This document shows, piece by piece, positions 44,106 through 53,064 of a stretch of DNA of 56,351 nt. Position 1 is the first letter of the stretch. The number at the start of each line of letters is the position of its first letter. The notes beneath the pieces are model-generated. The model searched no databases. It was not told where the DNA came from and saw only the letters and a list, made by a program, of their open reading frames with translations. The stretch is from Sphingobium sp. (GTDB lineage: Bacteria; Pseudomonadota; Alphaproteobacteria; Sphingomonadales; Sphingomonadaceae), in assembly GCA_022652485.1 (NCBI GenBank), contig JALCRK010000018.1:5001-61351 (forward strand), given 5' to 3'. Position numbers and translations under genes: made by a program.

Positions 44106-44405
44106 ATGTTCGACGAACGCATCGAGGCGACAGGGCCGCTCATCAAATGGAGCGGCGACAAGGCAAGCTGGTTCTTCGTCGTGCTCGGCGGCGATGTCGT
44201 GGGCGAGATCCACTATGCCGCAATGGGCCGCACCGGCGGCTTCGGCTCGGTCAAGGTGCGCGCAACGATCGGCGATACGACCTGGGAAACCTCGCTGTTC
44301 CCCTACAAGGAGGTGGCTGGCTTCGCGCTGCCGGTAAAGGCCGCCGTGCGCAAGGCGGAAGGCCTGGCGGTGGGTGACGAGGTGGCACTCACCTTGAGGA
44401 TCTGA
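44106..44405 (+). CDS. DUF1905 domain protein
   Basis: A 99-residue single-domain protein. The block SWFFVVLGGDVVGEI, then GFGSVKVRATIGDTTWETSLFP and a C-terminal KAEGLAVGDEVALTLRI are typical of DUF1905, a small beta-barrel-like domain whose function is unknown. GGGAG is positioned well upstream of ATG 44106. It converges on the methyltransferase gene with one base between stops. Confidence 0.88.
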   Translation: MFDERIEATGPLIKWSGDKASWFFVVLGGDVVGEIHYAAMGRTGGFGSVKVRATIGDTTWETSLFPYKEVAGFALPVKAAVRKAEGLAVGDEVALTLRI

Positions 44406-44406
44406 A

Positions 44407-45141
44407 CTATTCCTTCACCAGCTTGCAGGTGCTGATTTCATCCGGTTCGGGCCGCGCCCCCACCGTCTTGAACCGCGCCAGATAGCCGCCGCTCGACGGG
44501 CGCGGGATCATTTCCTCCAGCCGGTAGCCGACCGACAGGAACTCGCAGGCAAGGAGCTTCGGCGGCGTGCCATGCTCAGATGTGGGCCGGTTGGAGTCGA
44601 CCACGATCACTTCGCCGTCAGGTTTCAGCGCGGGCCGCATATGCCACAGGAACGCATAAGGCTCCTCGATCTCGTGATACATGTGCACCATGAAGATGCG
44701 GTCGAAGCTGTTTTCAGGCAGCTTGGGATCATCCGGCGCACCGAGCTTGACCGAGACGTTGCTCCAGTTCTCGCGGTTGATGCGCTGGCCGAGCGCGTCG
44801 ATCACCTCCGGCATGATGTCCTCGGCGAGCACGCGACCGTCCTTGCCCACTCGCTTGGCGAGCCTGACGGTATAATATCCCTCGCCCGCGCCGATGTCGG
44901 CCACCGTCATGCCCGGCGCGACATGCGCATGATCCATGATGTCCCGCGCCTCGCCTACCTTGTCGCGCGCCTCTTCGGACGAATAACGCACCGAGACGAT
45001 TGGCGAGATGGGCCGGTCCGCCTGCGGAAATTCCCGCGCGCTTTCCCGCCGACCGTCGGCCCCGCCGCTTATCCCGTCGCATCCCGCCAGCGGCAACCCC
45101 GCAAGCAGCGCGGACGCCAGCAGCGGACGGGCGAGGATCAA
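44407..45141 (-). CDS. Class I SAM-dependent methyltransferase with lipoprotein signal
   Basis: A 244-residue protein. Residues 1-21 form a signal ending in the lipobox LAGC (Cys21, aspartate at +2). The rest is a class I methyltransferase fold: motif [14 protein letters not shown], motif II-like GRVLAEDI, and [13 protein letters not shown]. The start is TTG 45141, which overlaps the prfB stop (TTGA), so translation is coupled to prfB. An exported methyltransferase is puzzling because SAM is cytoplasmic; the C-terminus also departs from characterised families. Substrate unknown. Members of this group with signal peptides are known in related genomes as I recall. Confidence 0.85.
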   Translation of the reverse strand: MILARPLLASALLAGLPLAGCDGISGGADGRRESAREFPQADRPISPIVSVRYSSEEARDKVGEARDIMDHAHVAPGMTVADIGAGEGYYTVRLAKRVGKDGRVLAEDIMPEVIDALGQRINRENWSNVSVKLGAPDDPKLPENSFDRIFMVHMYHEIEEPYAFLWHMRPALKPDGEVIVVDSNRPTSEHGTPPKLLACEFLSVGYRLEEMIPRPSSGGYLARFKTVGARPEPDEISTCKLVKE

Positions 45142-46265
45142 TCGACATCCTCCACGACGACCTTCTCGCCCGTCACCTTCTGCGAGAGGGCCGCCGCCAT
45201 ATAGGGATCGAGCGCGCCGTCGAGCACATCGTCCGGCGAGGAGGATACCACGCCCGTGCGCAGATCCTTCACCATCTGATAGGGTTGCAGCACATAGGAG
45301 CGGATCTGGTGGCCCCAGCCGATCTCCGTCTTGGCCTGATATTCGCCGCTCGCCGCCGCCTCGCGCTCCGCCAGCTCCTTTTCATAGAGCCGCGCCTTCA
45401 GCATGTTCATCGCGGTGGCGCGGTTCTTGTGCTGGCTGCGGTCGTTCTGGCACGCGACGATGATATTGGTGGGAACGTGGGTGATACGGACGGCGGAATC
45501 AGTGGTGTTGACGTGCTGCCCGCCCGCGCCGGACGCGCGATAGGTGTCGATCTTGAGGTCCGCCGGGTTGATCTCGATGTCGATATTGTCATCGATCACC
45601 GGATAGACCCAGACCGAGCTGAAGCTCGTGTGCCGCCGCGCCGAGCTGTCATACGGAGAGATGCGCACAAGGCGGTGCACACCGCTCTCGGTCTTGGCAT
45701 AGCCATAGGCGTTCTCGCCCTTGATGAGCAGCGTGGCAGATTTGATGCCCGCCTGCTCGCCCGCCTGATAATCGACGATCTCGACCTTGTAGCCGCGCTT
45801 TTCCGCCCAGCGCTGATACATGCGCTGGAGCATCTCGGCCCAGTCCTGGCTCTCGGTGCCGCCAGCTCCGGCATGAATTTCGAGATAGGTGTCGGACGCG
45901 TCAGCCTCACCGGCGAGCAACGCCTTGATCTTGTCCTCATCCGCCTTGGCGGCAAGCTGGGCGAGGGACGCGACCGCCTCGTCGCCCAGCGCGGTGTCGC
46001 CTTCCGCGTCCGCCATTTCGAGCAGCTCGACCGTATCCTTCTTCTCGGCGTCGATCGCGCGGGTGGCGGAGATGGCGCTGTCCAGCCGGGTGCGCTCGCG
46101 CATCACCTCCTGCGCCTTCTTGGGATCGTCCCACAGGGTCGGATCTTCGACACGCGCATTGAGCTCGTCCAGACGGCGCAGCGCGCGATCCCAGTCGAGA
46201 AAGCGCCGCAACAGGTCCAGCGCGGCGTCGATACGGTCCACAAGGGCTTGCGCTTCTGCGCGCAT
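45138..46265 (-). CDS. prfB: Peptide chain release factor 2
   Basis: A 375-residue release factor for UGA and UAA. The catalytic GGQ is in [19 protein letters not shown]; the stop-codon reader is SPY in [15 protein letters not shown], the RF2-type counterpart of SPF. The reading frame is uninterrupted from the start, so there is no programmed UGA frameshift near codon 25 as in E. coli. ATG 46265 has GGAGG six or seven bases upstream; a GTG directly before it is less likely. Last but one of the amiC-mrcA-prfB-methyltransferase run. Confidence 0.95.
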   Translation of the reverse strand: MRAEAQALVDRIDAALDLLRRFLDWDRALRRLDELNARVEDPTLWDDPKKAQEVMRERTRLDSAISATRAIDAEKKDTVELLEMADAEGDTALGDEAVASLAQLAAKADEDKIKALLAGEADASDTYLEIHAGAGGTESQDWAEMLQRMYQRWAEKRGYKVEIVDYQAGEQAGIKSATLLIKGENAYGYAKTESGVHRLVRISPYDSSARRHTSFSSVWVYPVIDDNIDIEINPADLKIDTYRASGAGGQHVNTTDSAVRITHVPTNIIVACQNDRSQHKNRATAMNMLKARLYEKELAEREAAASGEYQAKTEIGWGHQIRSYVLQPYQMVKDLRTGVVSSSPDDVLDGALDPYMAAALSQKVTGEKVVVEDVD

Positions 46266-46307
46266 CACTCAGCCTCCAATTCGGCAAATCAACTCAACTG
46301 CGCTTCA

Positions 46308-46449
46308 GGGCGCATCGATATTTCGTTCAGATGGAGCCGAAAAGTGCAATTTTCGAGCATCGGAGCGCAGCGTACTCAAATGTACGTGAGCACCGAAGCG
46401 CAGAAAATAGCGCTTTGCAGGCCCATATGGGCGGAATATCGATGCGCCC
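46308..46449. repeat. 142-bp imperfect palindromic element ending at the mrcA stop codon
   Basis: Terminal arms of 18 bp (46308-46325 and 46432-46449) are reverse complements with one mismatch, ending GGGCGC/GCGCCC. Inside, most of the sequence continues as an imperfect inverted repeat, with a central CGTAC-TCAAAT-GTACG hairpin (46371-46386). Its right end coincides with the first base of the mrcA stop codon read from the minus strand. No target duplication is evident. Confidence 0.8.
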
Positions 46450-49010
46450 TAGTATATTCCGCCCTCACGTTGCAAGAAATCGCTGTCCCGGCTCGTCGCG
46501 CGGCCGCGCGCGGCGCGGGCGGCGGCTGCGGCTTCCGCCTTCGCCTGCGCGTCCAGCTCCTCCTTGCGGATGGTGCGGCGCGGCTCCGTCTCGGGCTTGA
46601 ACGCTTCCCAGATCACGGCGGGCTTGGGATCGCCCATGCTCGGCCATGCGCCATAGACGCGCTTGCCGGAGCGGCGGTCGATCCGCACCATGCGGATACC
46701 CGCAGGCGCGACGAACGGTTCTTTCGGCATGTCCTTCAGGATCGGCGCCATCGCCTCCTTCCAGATCGGCGCGGAGATGCGCCCGCCCTGCGCCCAGCCA
46801 CCGAGCGAGCGCGGCGTGTCATAGCCCATATAGACCCCGGCAACGATATCCGGCGAGCCACCCACGAACCACACATTGGTCGGGCCGTTGGTGGTGCCGG
46901 TCTTGCCGAACAGCGGACGGCCAAGATCGGCCAGCACGGTCGCGGTGCCGCGCTGGATCACGCCCTCGGTGATGTGGACGATCTGATAGGCGGTCATCGG
47001 GTTCATCGCCTGCCGCCCGGAAAGGCCGAAGCGGGGCATGGGCTTGCCGTTCCAGTCCGCCGCGTTGCAGCCATCGCACGGGCGCCATTTCTCCGGCCAG
47101 ATCACCGTGCCGTGCCGATCCTGCGCGTAATCGATCACGCGCGGCGTATGAAGGCGGCCATGATTGGCGAGCGCGGCATAGGCGTTGACCATCTTCTCGA
47201 CCGTCGTCTCGCCCGCGCCCAGCGCATAGGCGAGATAGGGCTGATAGGAGCCGATATTCATCGCCTTGATCGTGCGCACCACGCGATCCATGCCGGTCTG
47301 CGAGGCGGCGCGCACGGTCATGAGGTTGCGGGACTGTTCGATGCCCCAGCGCATAGTGTGCGGACCACCGCCGCCCGCATCGAAGTTCTTGAAGCATTTC
47401 TGCCCGAGCGAGGCGGATTGCCACACGCAGAACGGCCCATCGACGATGATCGTCGCGGGGGTCATGCCATTGTCGAGCGCGGCGGCATAAACGAACGGCT
47501 TGATCGTCGAACCCGGCTGGCGCTGCGCCTGCGTCACGCGGTTGTAGGAGGAGAGGCTGGAGTCGAACCCGCCCTGCATCGCGTAGATGCGCCCGGTGCG
47601 CACACCCTCCACCATCATGCCGCCCGAGACTTCCGGCACGGTGCGCAGCGCGTAGGTGCTGCCGCCCATCGGCTTCACCACGATGAGGTCGCCGGGTTTG
47701 AGCGCATTGAACGCCGGGCCGCCGGTCTTGCGATAGGGGATCTGCGCATAGCCTGCGGGGAGCGTCCCGCTTCTGCCGCCCGAAAGGCCCAGCTCTGCCG
47801 CACCGCTTGTCCTGGACACCACCACCGCGACACGCCAGTCCTGATAGTCGATGCTCTTGAAGCTGCTGGCGAAACGGCCGCGCCACTGGTCGTCCATCTC
47901 GATCGTCGCGATCGGGCCGGACCAGCCATGCCCGCCCGAATAGCGCAGCAGGCCGTTCCGCAGCGCGTCGCGCGTGTGCTGCTGGATCTCGGCATCATAG
48001 GGCGTCCTGATCCACAGGCCTCCGGCATAGACGCTGTTCGCGCCATCCTTGTCCGTCTCGCCGAATTTCTCCATGAGACGGCGGCGCACCTCTTCCATAT
48101 AATAGCCGCCCGCGCTCGCCTTCTTGCTGTCGAACAGGGTGCCGAGCTGGTTTACGGTATCGAGCGGGCGGGCGATCGCGTCGCGATATTGCGCGTCGGT
48201 GATCCAGCCGTTCTGCTTCATCTCTCCCAGCGCCCAGTTGCGCCGCTCCAGCGCACGGGCATAGCCCTTCTCGGTTTCCGGGCGATAATTGGACGGCCCC
48301 TTGGGCAGAATCGCCAGAAACGCGAACTGGTGCAGCTTCAGCTCGCCGATATCCTTGTTGAAATAGGCGCGCGAAGCCGCCTGCACGCCATAGGCGTTGC
48401 GCCCGAGGAATATCTGGTTGAGATACAGCTCAAGGATCTGTTGCTTGGTCATCGCCCGCTCGATCCGGGAGGCGAGGATCATCTCGCGGATCTTGCGGGT
48501 GGGGGAATATTCGTCACCCAGCAGCAGGTTCTTCGCAACCTGCTGGGTAATGGTCGAGCCGCCCTTGGCGCGCTGGCCGGAACCGATCTTCGAGGCATAA
48601 TCGATTACCGCGCCCGCGAGGCCGGTGAAATCCACGCCATGATGCGAGAAAAAGGTCTTGTCCTCGGCGGATAGCACCGCGCGGATCAACAGCGGGGGGA
48701 AATCGTCGTAATTCAGTTGCACGCGCCGCTCTCGCGCGAAGCTGTACACCGGCTCGCCATTACCATCGCGCACCACGCTGGGCAGCGCGGGCTCATATTC
48801 CGCGAGCGCAGCGGCGTCGGGCAGATCGCGCGCGAAAATGAGCCAGAAGGCAATGAACGCGACCAGCAGCGCGCCCGCAGCATAGGTCGCCCGGCGGAAC
48901 CAGCGTTTCCGCCACAGGCCGGAGAGGATCAGGCGCGCTTCGCCGACCTGTCTGGTGACGCGGTAGCTGAAACGCTCCTCATTCGTCTGTCCGGCCTCGG
49001 CATCATTCAT
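46449..49010 (-). CDS. mrcA: Penicillin-binding protein 1A (bifunctional glycosyltransferase/transpeptidase)
   Basis: An 853-residue class A PBP that polymerises and cross-links peptidoglycan. It has a cytoplasmic N-terminus, a helix at about 41-61, a GT51 domain with catalytic Glu116 (AEDKTFFSHHG) and GGSTITQQVAKNLLL, then an OB-like insert and the transpeptidase domain with Ser501 in STIK, SRN in EQSRNLM, and KTGT from Lys703. ATG 49010 begins the protein. It follows amiC by 54 bp, and prfB lies downstream beyond a palindromic element. The C-terminal tail is basic and Ala-rich. Confidence 0.95.
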   Translation of the reverse strand: MNDAEAGQTNEERFSYRVTRQVGEARLILSGLWRKRWFRRATYAAGALLVAFIAFWLIFARDLPDAAALAEYEPALPSVVRDGNGEPVYSFARERRVQLNYDDFPPLLIRAVLSAEDKTFFSHHGVDFTGLAGAVIDYASKIGSGQRAKGGSTITQQVAKNLLLGDEYSPTRKIREMILASRIERAMTKQQILELYLNQIFLGRNAYGVQAASRAYFNKDIGELKLHQFAFLAILPKGPSNYRPETEKGYARALERRNWALGEMKQNGWITDAQYRDAIARPLDTVNQLGTLFDSKKASAGGYYMEEVRRRLMEKFGETDKDGANSVYAGGLWIRTPYDAEIQQHTRDALRNGLLRYSGGHGWSGPIATIEMDDQWRGRFASSFKSIDYQDWRVAVVVSRTSGAAELGLSGGRSGTLPAGYAQIPYRKTGGPAFNALKPGDLIVVKPMGGSTYALRTVPEVSGGMMVEGVRTGRIYAMQGGFDSSLSSYNRVTQAQRQPGSTIKPFVYAAALDNGMTPATIIVDGPFCVWQSASLGQKCFKNFDAGGGGPHTMRWGIEQSRNLMTVRAASQTGMDRVVRTIKAMNIGSYQPYLAYALGAGETTVEKMVNAYAALANHGRLHTPRVIDYAQDRHGTVIWPEKWRPCDGCNAADWNGKPMPRFGLSGRQAMNPMTAYQIVHITEGVIQRGTATVLADLGRPLFGKTGTTNGPTNVWFVGGSPDIVAGVYMGYDTPRSLGGWAQGGRISAPIWKEAMAPILKDMPKEPFVAPAGIRMVRIDRRSGKRVYGAWPSMGDPKPAVIWEAFKPETEPRRTIRKEELDAQAKAEAAAAARAARGRATSRDSDFLQREGGIY

Positions 49011-49064
49011 GGCTCACGCCTGTAGGCAAATATGACGGCGTTGACCAGTGGATAAGAACGCGCA

Positions 49065-49931
49065 TCAGGGTGCGCTGAGCCGCCGCGCGAAATAGATTTC
49101 GACCGCCCGTGCCAGCCCTTCCGCCGTGCGGGCGCGTCCAGCGGGTGAGGTGAGCCGCGCCGCGTCCTGCGCGCTGGTGATATAGCCCGCCTCGAACAGC
49201 ACCGAGGGAATATCGGGCGCCTTGAGCACCACGAGCGAGGCGAAGCGGTGGTAGTTGCCGCGAAACGGCACATAGGGCGCGGCCTCGCGATAGAGCAGCC
49301 GCGCGAAATCGGCCGATTGCGCCATCGCTTCGCGCTGCGAGAGATCGATGAGAATGGAGTTCACCGCGCTGTTCTGCTGGCCCAGATCGACGCCGTTAAT
49401 CACGTCGGCGCGGTTTTCGCGCGCGGCGAGGCGCGCCGCCTCGCGGTCCGACGCTGTTTCGGAAAGGGTGTAGATCGTCGCACCCTGCGCCGCCTCATTG
49501 TCCGCCGCATCGGCATGGAGCGACAGGAACAGGTCCGCCCCCAGCCTGCGCGCGATATCATAGCGCTCCTGCAACAGCAGGAAGCGGTCATCGCTGCGGG
49601 TAAGCGCGACACGCACCCGCCCGCCGCGCAGCAACCGATCCCGGAGCGCCAGAGCCAGCGCCAGCGTGACGTCCTTCTCCCGCGCGTCCCTTGTCCGGCT
49701 GGCCGCGCCGGGATCATGCCCACCATGCCCGGCATCGATCACCACCAGCGGACGATCGCGCGGGCCACTGACCGGCGGCAGCGCCACCCCCTTGGCCGGC
49801 GGTGCGACATGCACGGTGATGCTGTGCATCCGCTTGGGCGGCCGCGCATAGGCCACACTTTCTCCTGCCGGGGAAAGGGGCGCGCCGTGGGAAGCGAACA
49901 CGGCGGCGGCAAGGAGCGAAAACGCGGTCAT
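49065..49931 (-). CDS. N-acetylmuramoyl-L-alanine amidase, Amidase_3 family
   Basis: A 288-residue exported zinc amidase that cuts the stem peptide from MurNAc. A signal peptide (MTAFSLLAAAVFASHG) precedes a short linker and the catalytic domain from about residue 60: VIDAGHGGHDPGA (zinc His), EKDVTLAL (zinc Glu), FLSLHADA (zinc His) and VLFEAGYI (catalytic Glu). There is no AMIN domain. ATG 49931 has only a weak Shine-Dalgarno. First gene of the minus-strand amiC-like-mrcA-prfB-methyltransferase run, divergent from rne. Confidence 0.93.
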   Translation of the reverse strand: MTAFSLLAAAVFASHGAPLSPAGESVAYARPPKRMHSITVHVAPPAKGVALPPVSGPRDRPLVVIDAGHGGHDPGAASRTRDAREKDVTLALALALRDRLLRGGRVRVALTRSDDRFLLLQERYDIARRLGADLFLSLHADAADNEAAQGATIYTLSETASDREAARLAARENRADVINGVDLGQQNSAVNSILIDLSQREAMAQSADFARLLYREAAPYVPFRGNYHRFASLVVLKAPDIPSVLFEAGYITSAQDAARLTSPAGRARTAEGLARAVEIYFARRLSAP

Positions 49932-50428
49932 ACCCGATTATTTGCCGCTGGCGCGCCCGCCGTCCAGCCATGTTAAGATAATATTTACCATGTTGGACCG
50001 ATATTCTCCAAAGCGGCCCAAACAAAAAAGCGGCGGACTGTTGCTCCCCGCCACCAGTGGTGCTAGCTCATCATGTGCGCTTGCGACTGGCCCATGACGG
50101 CATGGCACGAGGCGCACTCAAGGGATGAAGGAAGGAAATCTTTTCCGGATTTCGCCCTCATTTAGACAGGTTGACGTTGTAATGTGGCATTTTTCCCCAT
50201 CCGTTCAGGTCCGCGCAGGCGGGCTTGACGCGCGGTTGGGTCTTTCGGGTTCCGGCGCAGTGACCGGCCATGCCCTTGCAGCAGACACACATTTTTCGAC
50301 CCCAATCCAACCCCATCGGGCACAGCCACGCCACGCCTTGCAGGCGCATCGGCGCGCAATGCCTCTCATCAATCGCATGGCCCGGCGGAGAGCATCGCTC
50401 CCGCCGCCCCATGTCCGGAGTTTTCATT
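49932..50428 (+). other. Long intergenic region / rne leader
   Basis: About 500 bp between the amidase and rne starts, with no convincing gene. The left 80 bp are AT-rich (TAAGATAATATTTACC) and probably hold the amidase promoter. To the right are GAAATC-N7-GATTTC (50135-50153) and two TTGACG boxes (50171, 50225), neither followed by a good -10 element. RNase E genes often have long, self-regulating leaders, which is the most likely use of this stretch. Confidence 0.5.
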
Positions 50429-52828
50429 ATGAACATGCGTATGCTGATCGATGCGCGCCACCGGGAAGAAACCCGTGTCGCGGTCGTCAAGGGAAACCGA
50501 ATCGAGGAATTTGACTTCGAATCCGCCGAGCACAAGCAGCTCAAAGGCAATATCTATCTGGCAAAGGTGACGCGGGTCGAACCCTCGTTGCAGGCTGCAT
50601 TCGTCGATTATGGCGGCAACCGCCACGGCTTCCTCGCCTTTTCCGAAATCCACCCGGATTATTATCAGATCCCCCGCGAGGACCGCGAGGCGCTGTTGCG
50701 CGAGGAGGCGGAGCACGCCGCGCAGGAAGCCGCATTGCGCGATCAGGAAGACTATGACGACGACGATGCAGCTGAACCCGCCGCATCCGAAGAGGAAGAG
50801 CATGTCGAGGGAGAAGGCGAAGACGGGGAGACTGCCGAGGGCGGACCACGCCCCTCTTCCCGCCGCCGCAAGGGCCATCATGGCGACGACCATAATGACG
50901 AGCTGCGCCGCAACCGCATGGCGCTTCGCCGCCGCTACAAGATTCAGGATGTCATCAAGCGCCGCCAGGTGCTGCTGATCCAGGTCGTGAAGGAAGAGCG
51001 CGGCAACAAGGGCGCGGCGCTGACCACCTATTTGAGCCTTGCGGGCCGCTATTGCGTCCTGATGCCGAACACCTCGCATGGCGGCGGCATTTCCCGCAAG
51101 ATCAGCAATTCCGCCGACCGCAAGCGCCTGAAGTCCATTATCGCGGACATGAACCTGCCCGCGACGATGGGCTGCATCGTCCGCACCGCCGGGCTTGAGC
51201 GCACGCGCACCGAGATCAAGCGCGACTTCGACTATCTCGCCCGCCTCTGGGACGAGATCCGCGAAAAGACGCTGAAAAGCTCGGCGCCCGCGCTGATCCA
51301 CAATGACAGCGACCTCATCAAGCGCGCGATCCGCGACATCTACAACCGCGACATCGACGAGGTTGTGGTCGAGGGCGACGAGGGATACCGGCAGGCCAAG
51401 GACTTCATGAAGCTCTTGATGCCGAGCCATGCGCGCAAGGTGAAGCAATATGCCGACCCCGTCTCGCTGTTCCAGCGTCACGGCGTGGAAGATCAGCTCG
51501 CGGCGATGTACCACCCGGTCGTGCAGTTGAAATCCGGTGGCTATCTCGTCATCAACCCGACGGAAGCTCTGGTGTCGATCGACATCAACTCCGGCCGCTC
51601 AACGCGCGAGCACAATATCGAGCAGACCGCGACCGCGACCAACCTGGAGGCCGCGCGGGAAATCGCGCGCCAGCTGCGCCTGCGCGATATGGCGGGCCTC
51701 GTCGTCATCGACTTTATCGACATGGAGCACGGCTCCAATGTCCGCAAGGTCGAGAAGGCGATGAAGGAAGCGCTGAAGGACGACCGCGCCCGCATCCAGG
51801 TGGGCCGCATCTCCGGCTTCGGCCTGATGGAAATGAGCCGCCAGCGCCTGCGCACCGGCGTGCTCGAAGCCTCGACCCGCGCCTGCCCGCATTGCGAGGG
51901 CACGGGCCTTGTCCGCACCGCAAGCTCGGCAGGGCTTTCCGCGCTGCGTATGCTGGAGGAAGAAGCCGCGCGCGGCCGGGGCAGCGTCATCACGCTGCGC
52001 GCCAGCCAAGAAGCGGCGTTCTATGTGCTCAACAACAAGCGTCGCGAACTGGACGAGATCGAGCAGCGCTACGGCGTTTCGATCGTCATCCTGCCCGATG
52101 GCGAGGTCGAGGGCGCGCGCATGTCGGTCGAGGCCAGCGGCCCCCGCCCCACCGTGCAGATCAATTACGCGCCAGTGGCGGACGATGAGGACGCCGATCT
52201 TCCCGTCGAGGACATGGACGAGGAAGAAGAGGACGCGCACGACGAACCCCGCACGGAGCGCCAGGACCGCGAGGATGGTGAAGGTGGCCGTCGTCGCCGT
52301 CGCCGCCGTCGCCGCAGGGGCGGACGCCGTGAGGAAGGCGAAGCGCAGGACGACGCCCAGGCAGCGGATGCTCCCGAGGCCGAGGACGGCGCTGAAGACG
52401 AGGCCACCGAGGAAGCGCCCGTAACCGCTGAAGAGGGCGAGGAAAGCCGGCGCCGCAGCCGCCGTGGCCGCAGGGGCGGACGCCGCAGGCGCGGCGAGGC
52501 TGGCGAGGAAAGCTCCACCGACGAAGCGACGGCCACCCGTCGAAGACGCGGCGATCGCTCCCGAGCCGGAAGCCACCGAGGCCGTGGAAGCAGCTGCCGA
52601 ACCCGAAGAGGCCGAGGCGCCCAAGCCCAAGGCCCGCCGCACGCGCAAGCCCAAGGCCGCCAAGGCGGAGGTCGAGGCCGTGGCGGAACCCGCCGTGATC
52701 GAACCGGCGGCCGCACCGGAAGAAGCGCCCGCGCCCGTCCCCGCCCCGGAAGCAACCGAGGCCGATGCCGAGGCCGCGCCAGCCAAGCCCAAGCGCACCC
52801 GTCGCAAGAAGGCGGAAGTGGCTCCTGA
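50429..52828 (+). CDS. rne: Ribonuclease E (apparent frameshift near 52537)
   Basis: Up to the frameshift this is a complete RNase E catalytic half: S1 domain (about 35-125, with an acidic insert at 105-135), DNase I-like domain with metal ligands Asp385 and Asp428 (43 residues apart, as in E. coli), and the zinc link CPHCEGTG (Cys486, Cys489). RNase E starts mRNA decay and matures rRNA and tRNA. ATG 50429 has GGAG about eight bases upstream. After residue 703 the frame yields an Arg/Gly-rich tail to 52828, while the conserved C-terminus continues in the next frame. Confidence 0.92.
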   Translation: MNMRMLIDARHREETRVAVVKGNRIEEFDFESAEHKQLKGNIYLAKVTRVEPSLQAAFVDYGGNRHGFLAFSEIHPDYYQIPREDREALLREEAEHAAQEAALRDQEDYDDDDAAEPAASEEEEHVEGEGEDGETAEGGPRPSSRRRKGHHGDDHNDELRRNRMALRRRYKIQDVIKRRQVLLIQVVKEERGNKGAALTTYLSLAGRYCVLMPNTSHGGGISRKISNSADRKRLKSIIADMNLPATMGCIVRTAGLERTRTEIKRDFDYLARLWDEIREKTLKSSAPALIHNDSDLIKRAIRDIYNRDIDEVVVEGDEGYRQAKDFMKLLMPSHARKVKQYADPVSLFQRHGVEDQLAAMYHPVVQLKSGGYLVINPTEALVSIDINSGRSTREHNIEQTATATNLEAAREIARQLRLRDMAGLVVIDFIDMEHGSNVRKVEKAMKEALKDDRARIQVGRISGFGLMEMSRQRLRTGVLEASTRACPHCEGTGLVRTASSAGLSALRMLEEEAARGRGSVITLRASQEAAFYVLNNKRRELDEIEQRYGVSIVILPDGEVEGARMSVEASGPRPTVQINYAPVADDEDADLPVEDMDEEEEDAHDEPRTERQDREDGEGGRRRRRRRRRRGGRREEGEAQDDAQAADAPEAEDGAEDEATEEAPVTAEEGEESRRRSRRGRRGGRRRRGEAGEESSTDEATATRRRRGDRSRAGSHRGRGSSCRTRRGRGAQAQGPPHAQAQGRQGGGRGRGGTRRDRTGGRTGRSARARPRPGSNRGRCRGRASQAQAHPSQEGGSGS

Positions 52829-52991
52829 GCCTGCCGAAGTCGAAGCAGAAGCAGAAGCCGCGCCCGCTCCTGCCGCCGTGGTGGCGGACGGCGCCGTGGA
52901 AGCAGCCGCTCCGGCGGTCGAGCCTGAGACCGAGGAAGCACAGGATGGAGAGCCCCGGCGCGGCTGGTGGCAGCGCACCTTCGGCGCATGA
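52539..52991 (+). pseudogene. rne: Displaced C-terminal part of RNase E, +1 frame
   Basis: From about 52539 the third forward frame reads VEDAAIAPEPEATEAVEAA and goes on as an Ala/Glu/Lys-rich scaffold to a stop at 52991, ending GWWQRTFGA, the typical end of alphaproteobacterial RNase E. Removing one C from the CCC at 52536-52538 joins it to the upstream frame. It is therefore either a real one-base insertion that removes the degradosome scaffold or a sequencing error. Confidence 0.8.
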
Positions 52992-53064
52992 ATTCAGCGG
53001 GCGTGGGCGGTTTCCGTTCACGCCCGTCATGCGCCGTTCAGGCTATGGCGTGCACAGAGGCGCC

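Noticed and set aside
45138..46265. Programmed frameshift in prfB
   Set aside because: The reading frame is continuous through the N-terminus, with no in-frame UGA near codon 25.
45000..48674. A 1224-residue open frame on the plus strand
   Set aside because: It lies wholly antisense to prfB and mrcA, both certain from their motifs. Long antisense frames are expected in high-GC DNA; the translation is Arg/His/Ala-rich without domains.
50270..50428. 53-residue N-terminal extension of RNase E
   Set aside because: The sequence has no similarity to RNase E N-termini and lies in the leader; ATG 50429 with GGAG gives the canonical start.
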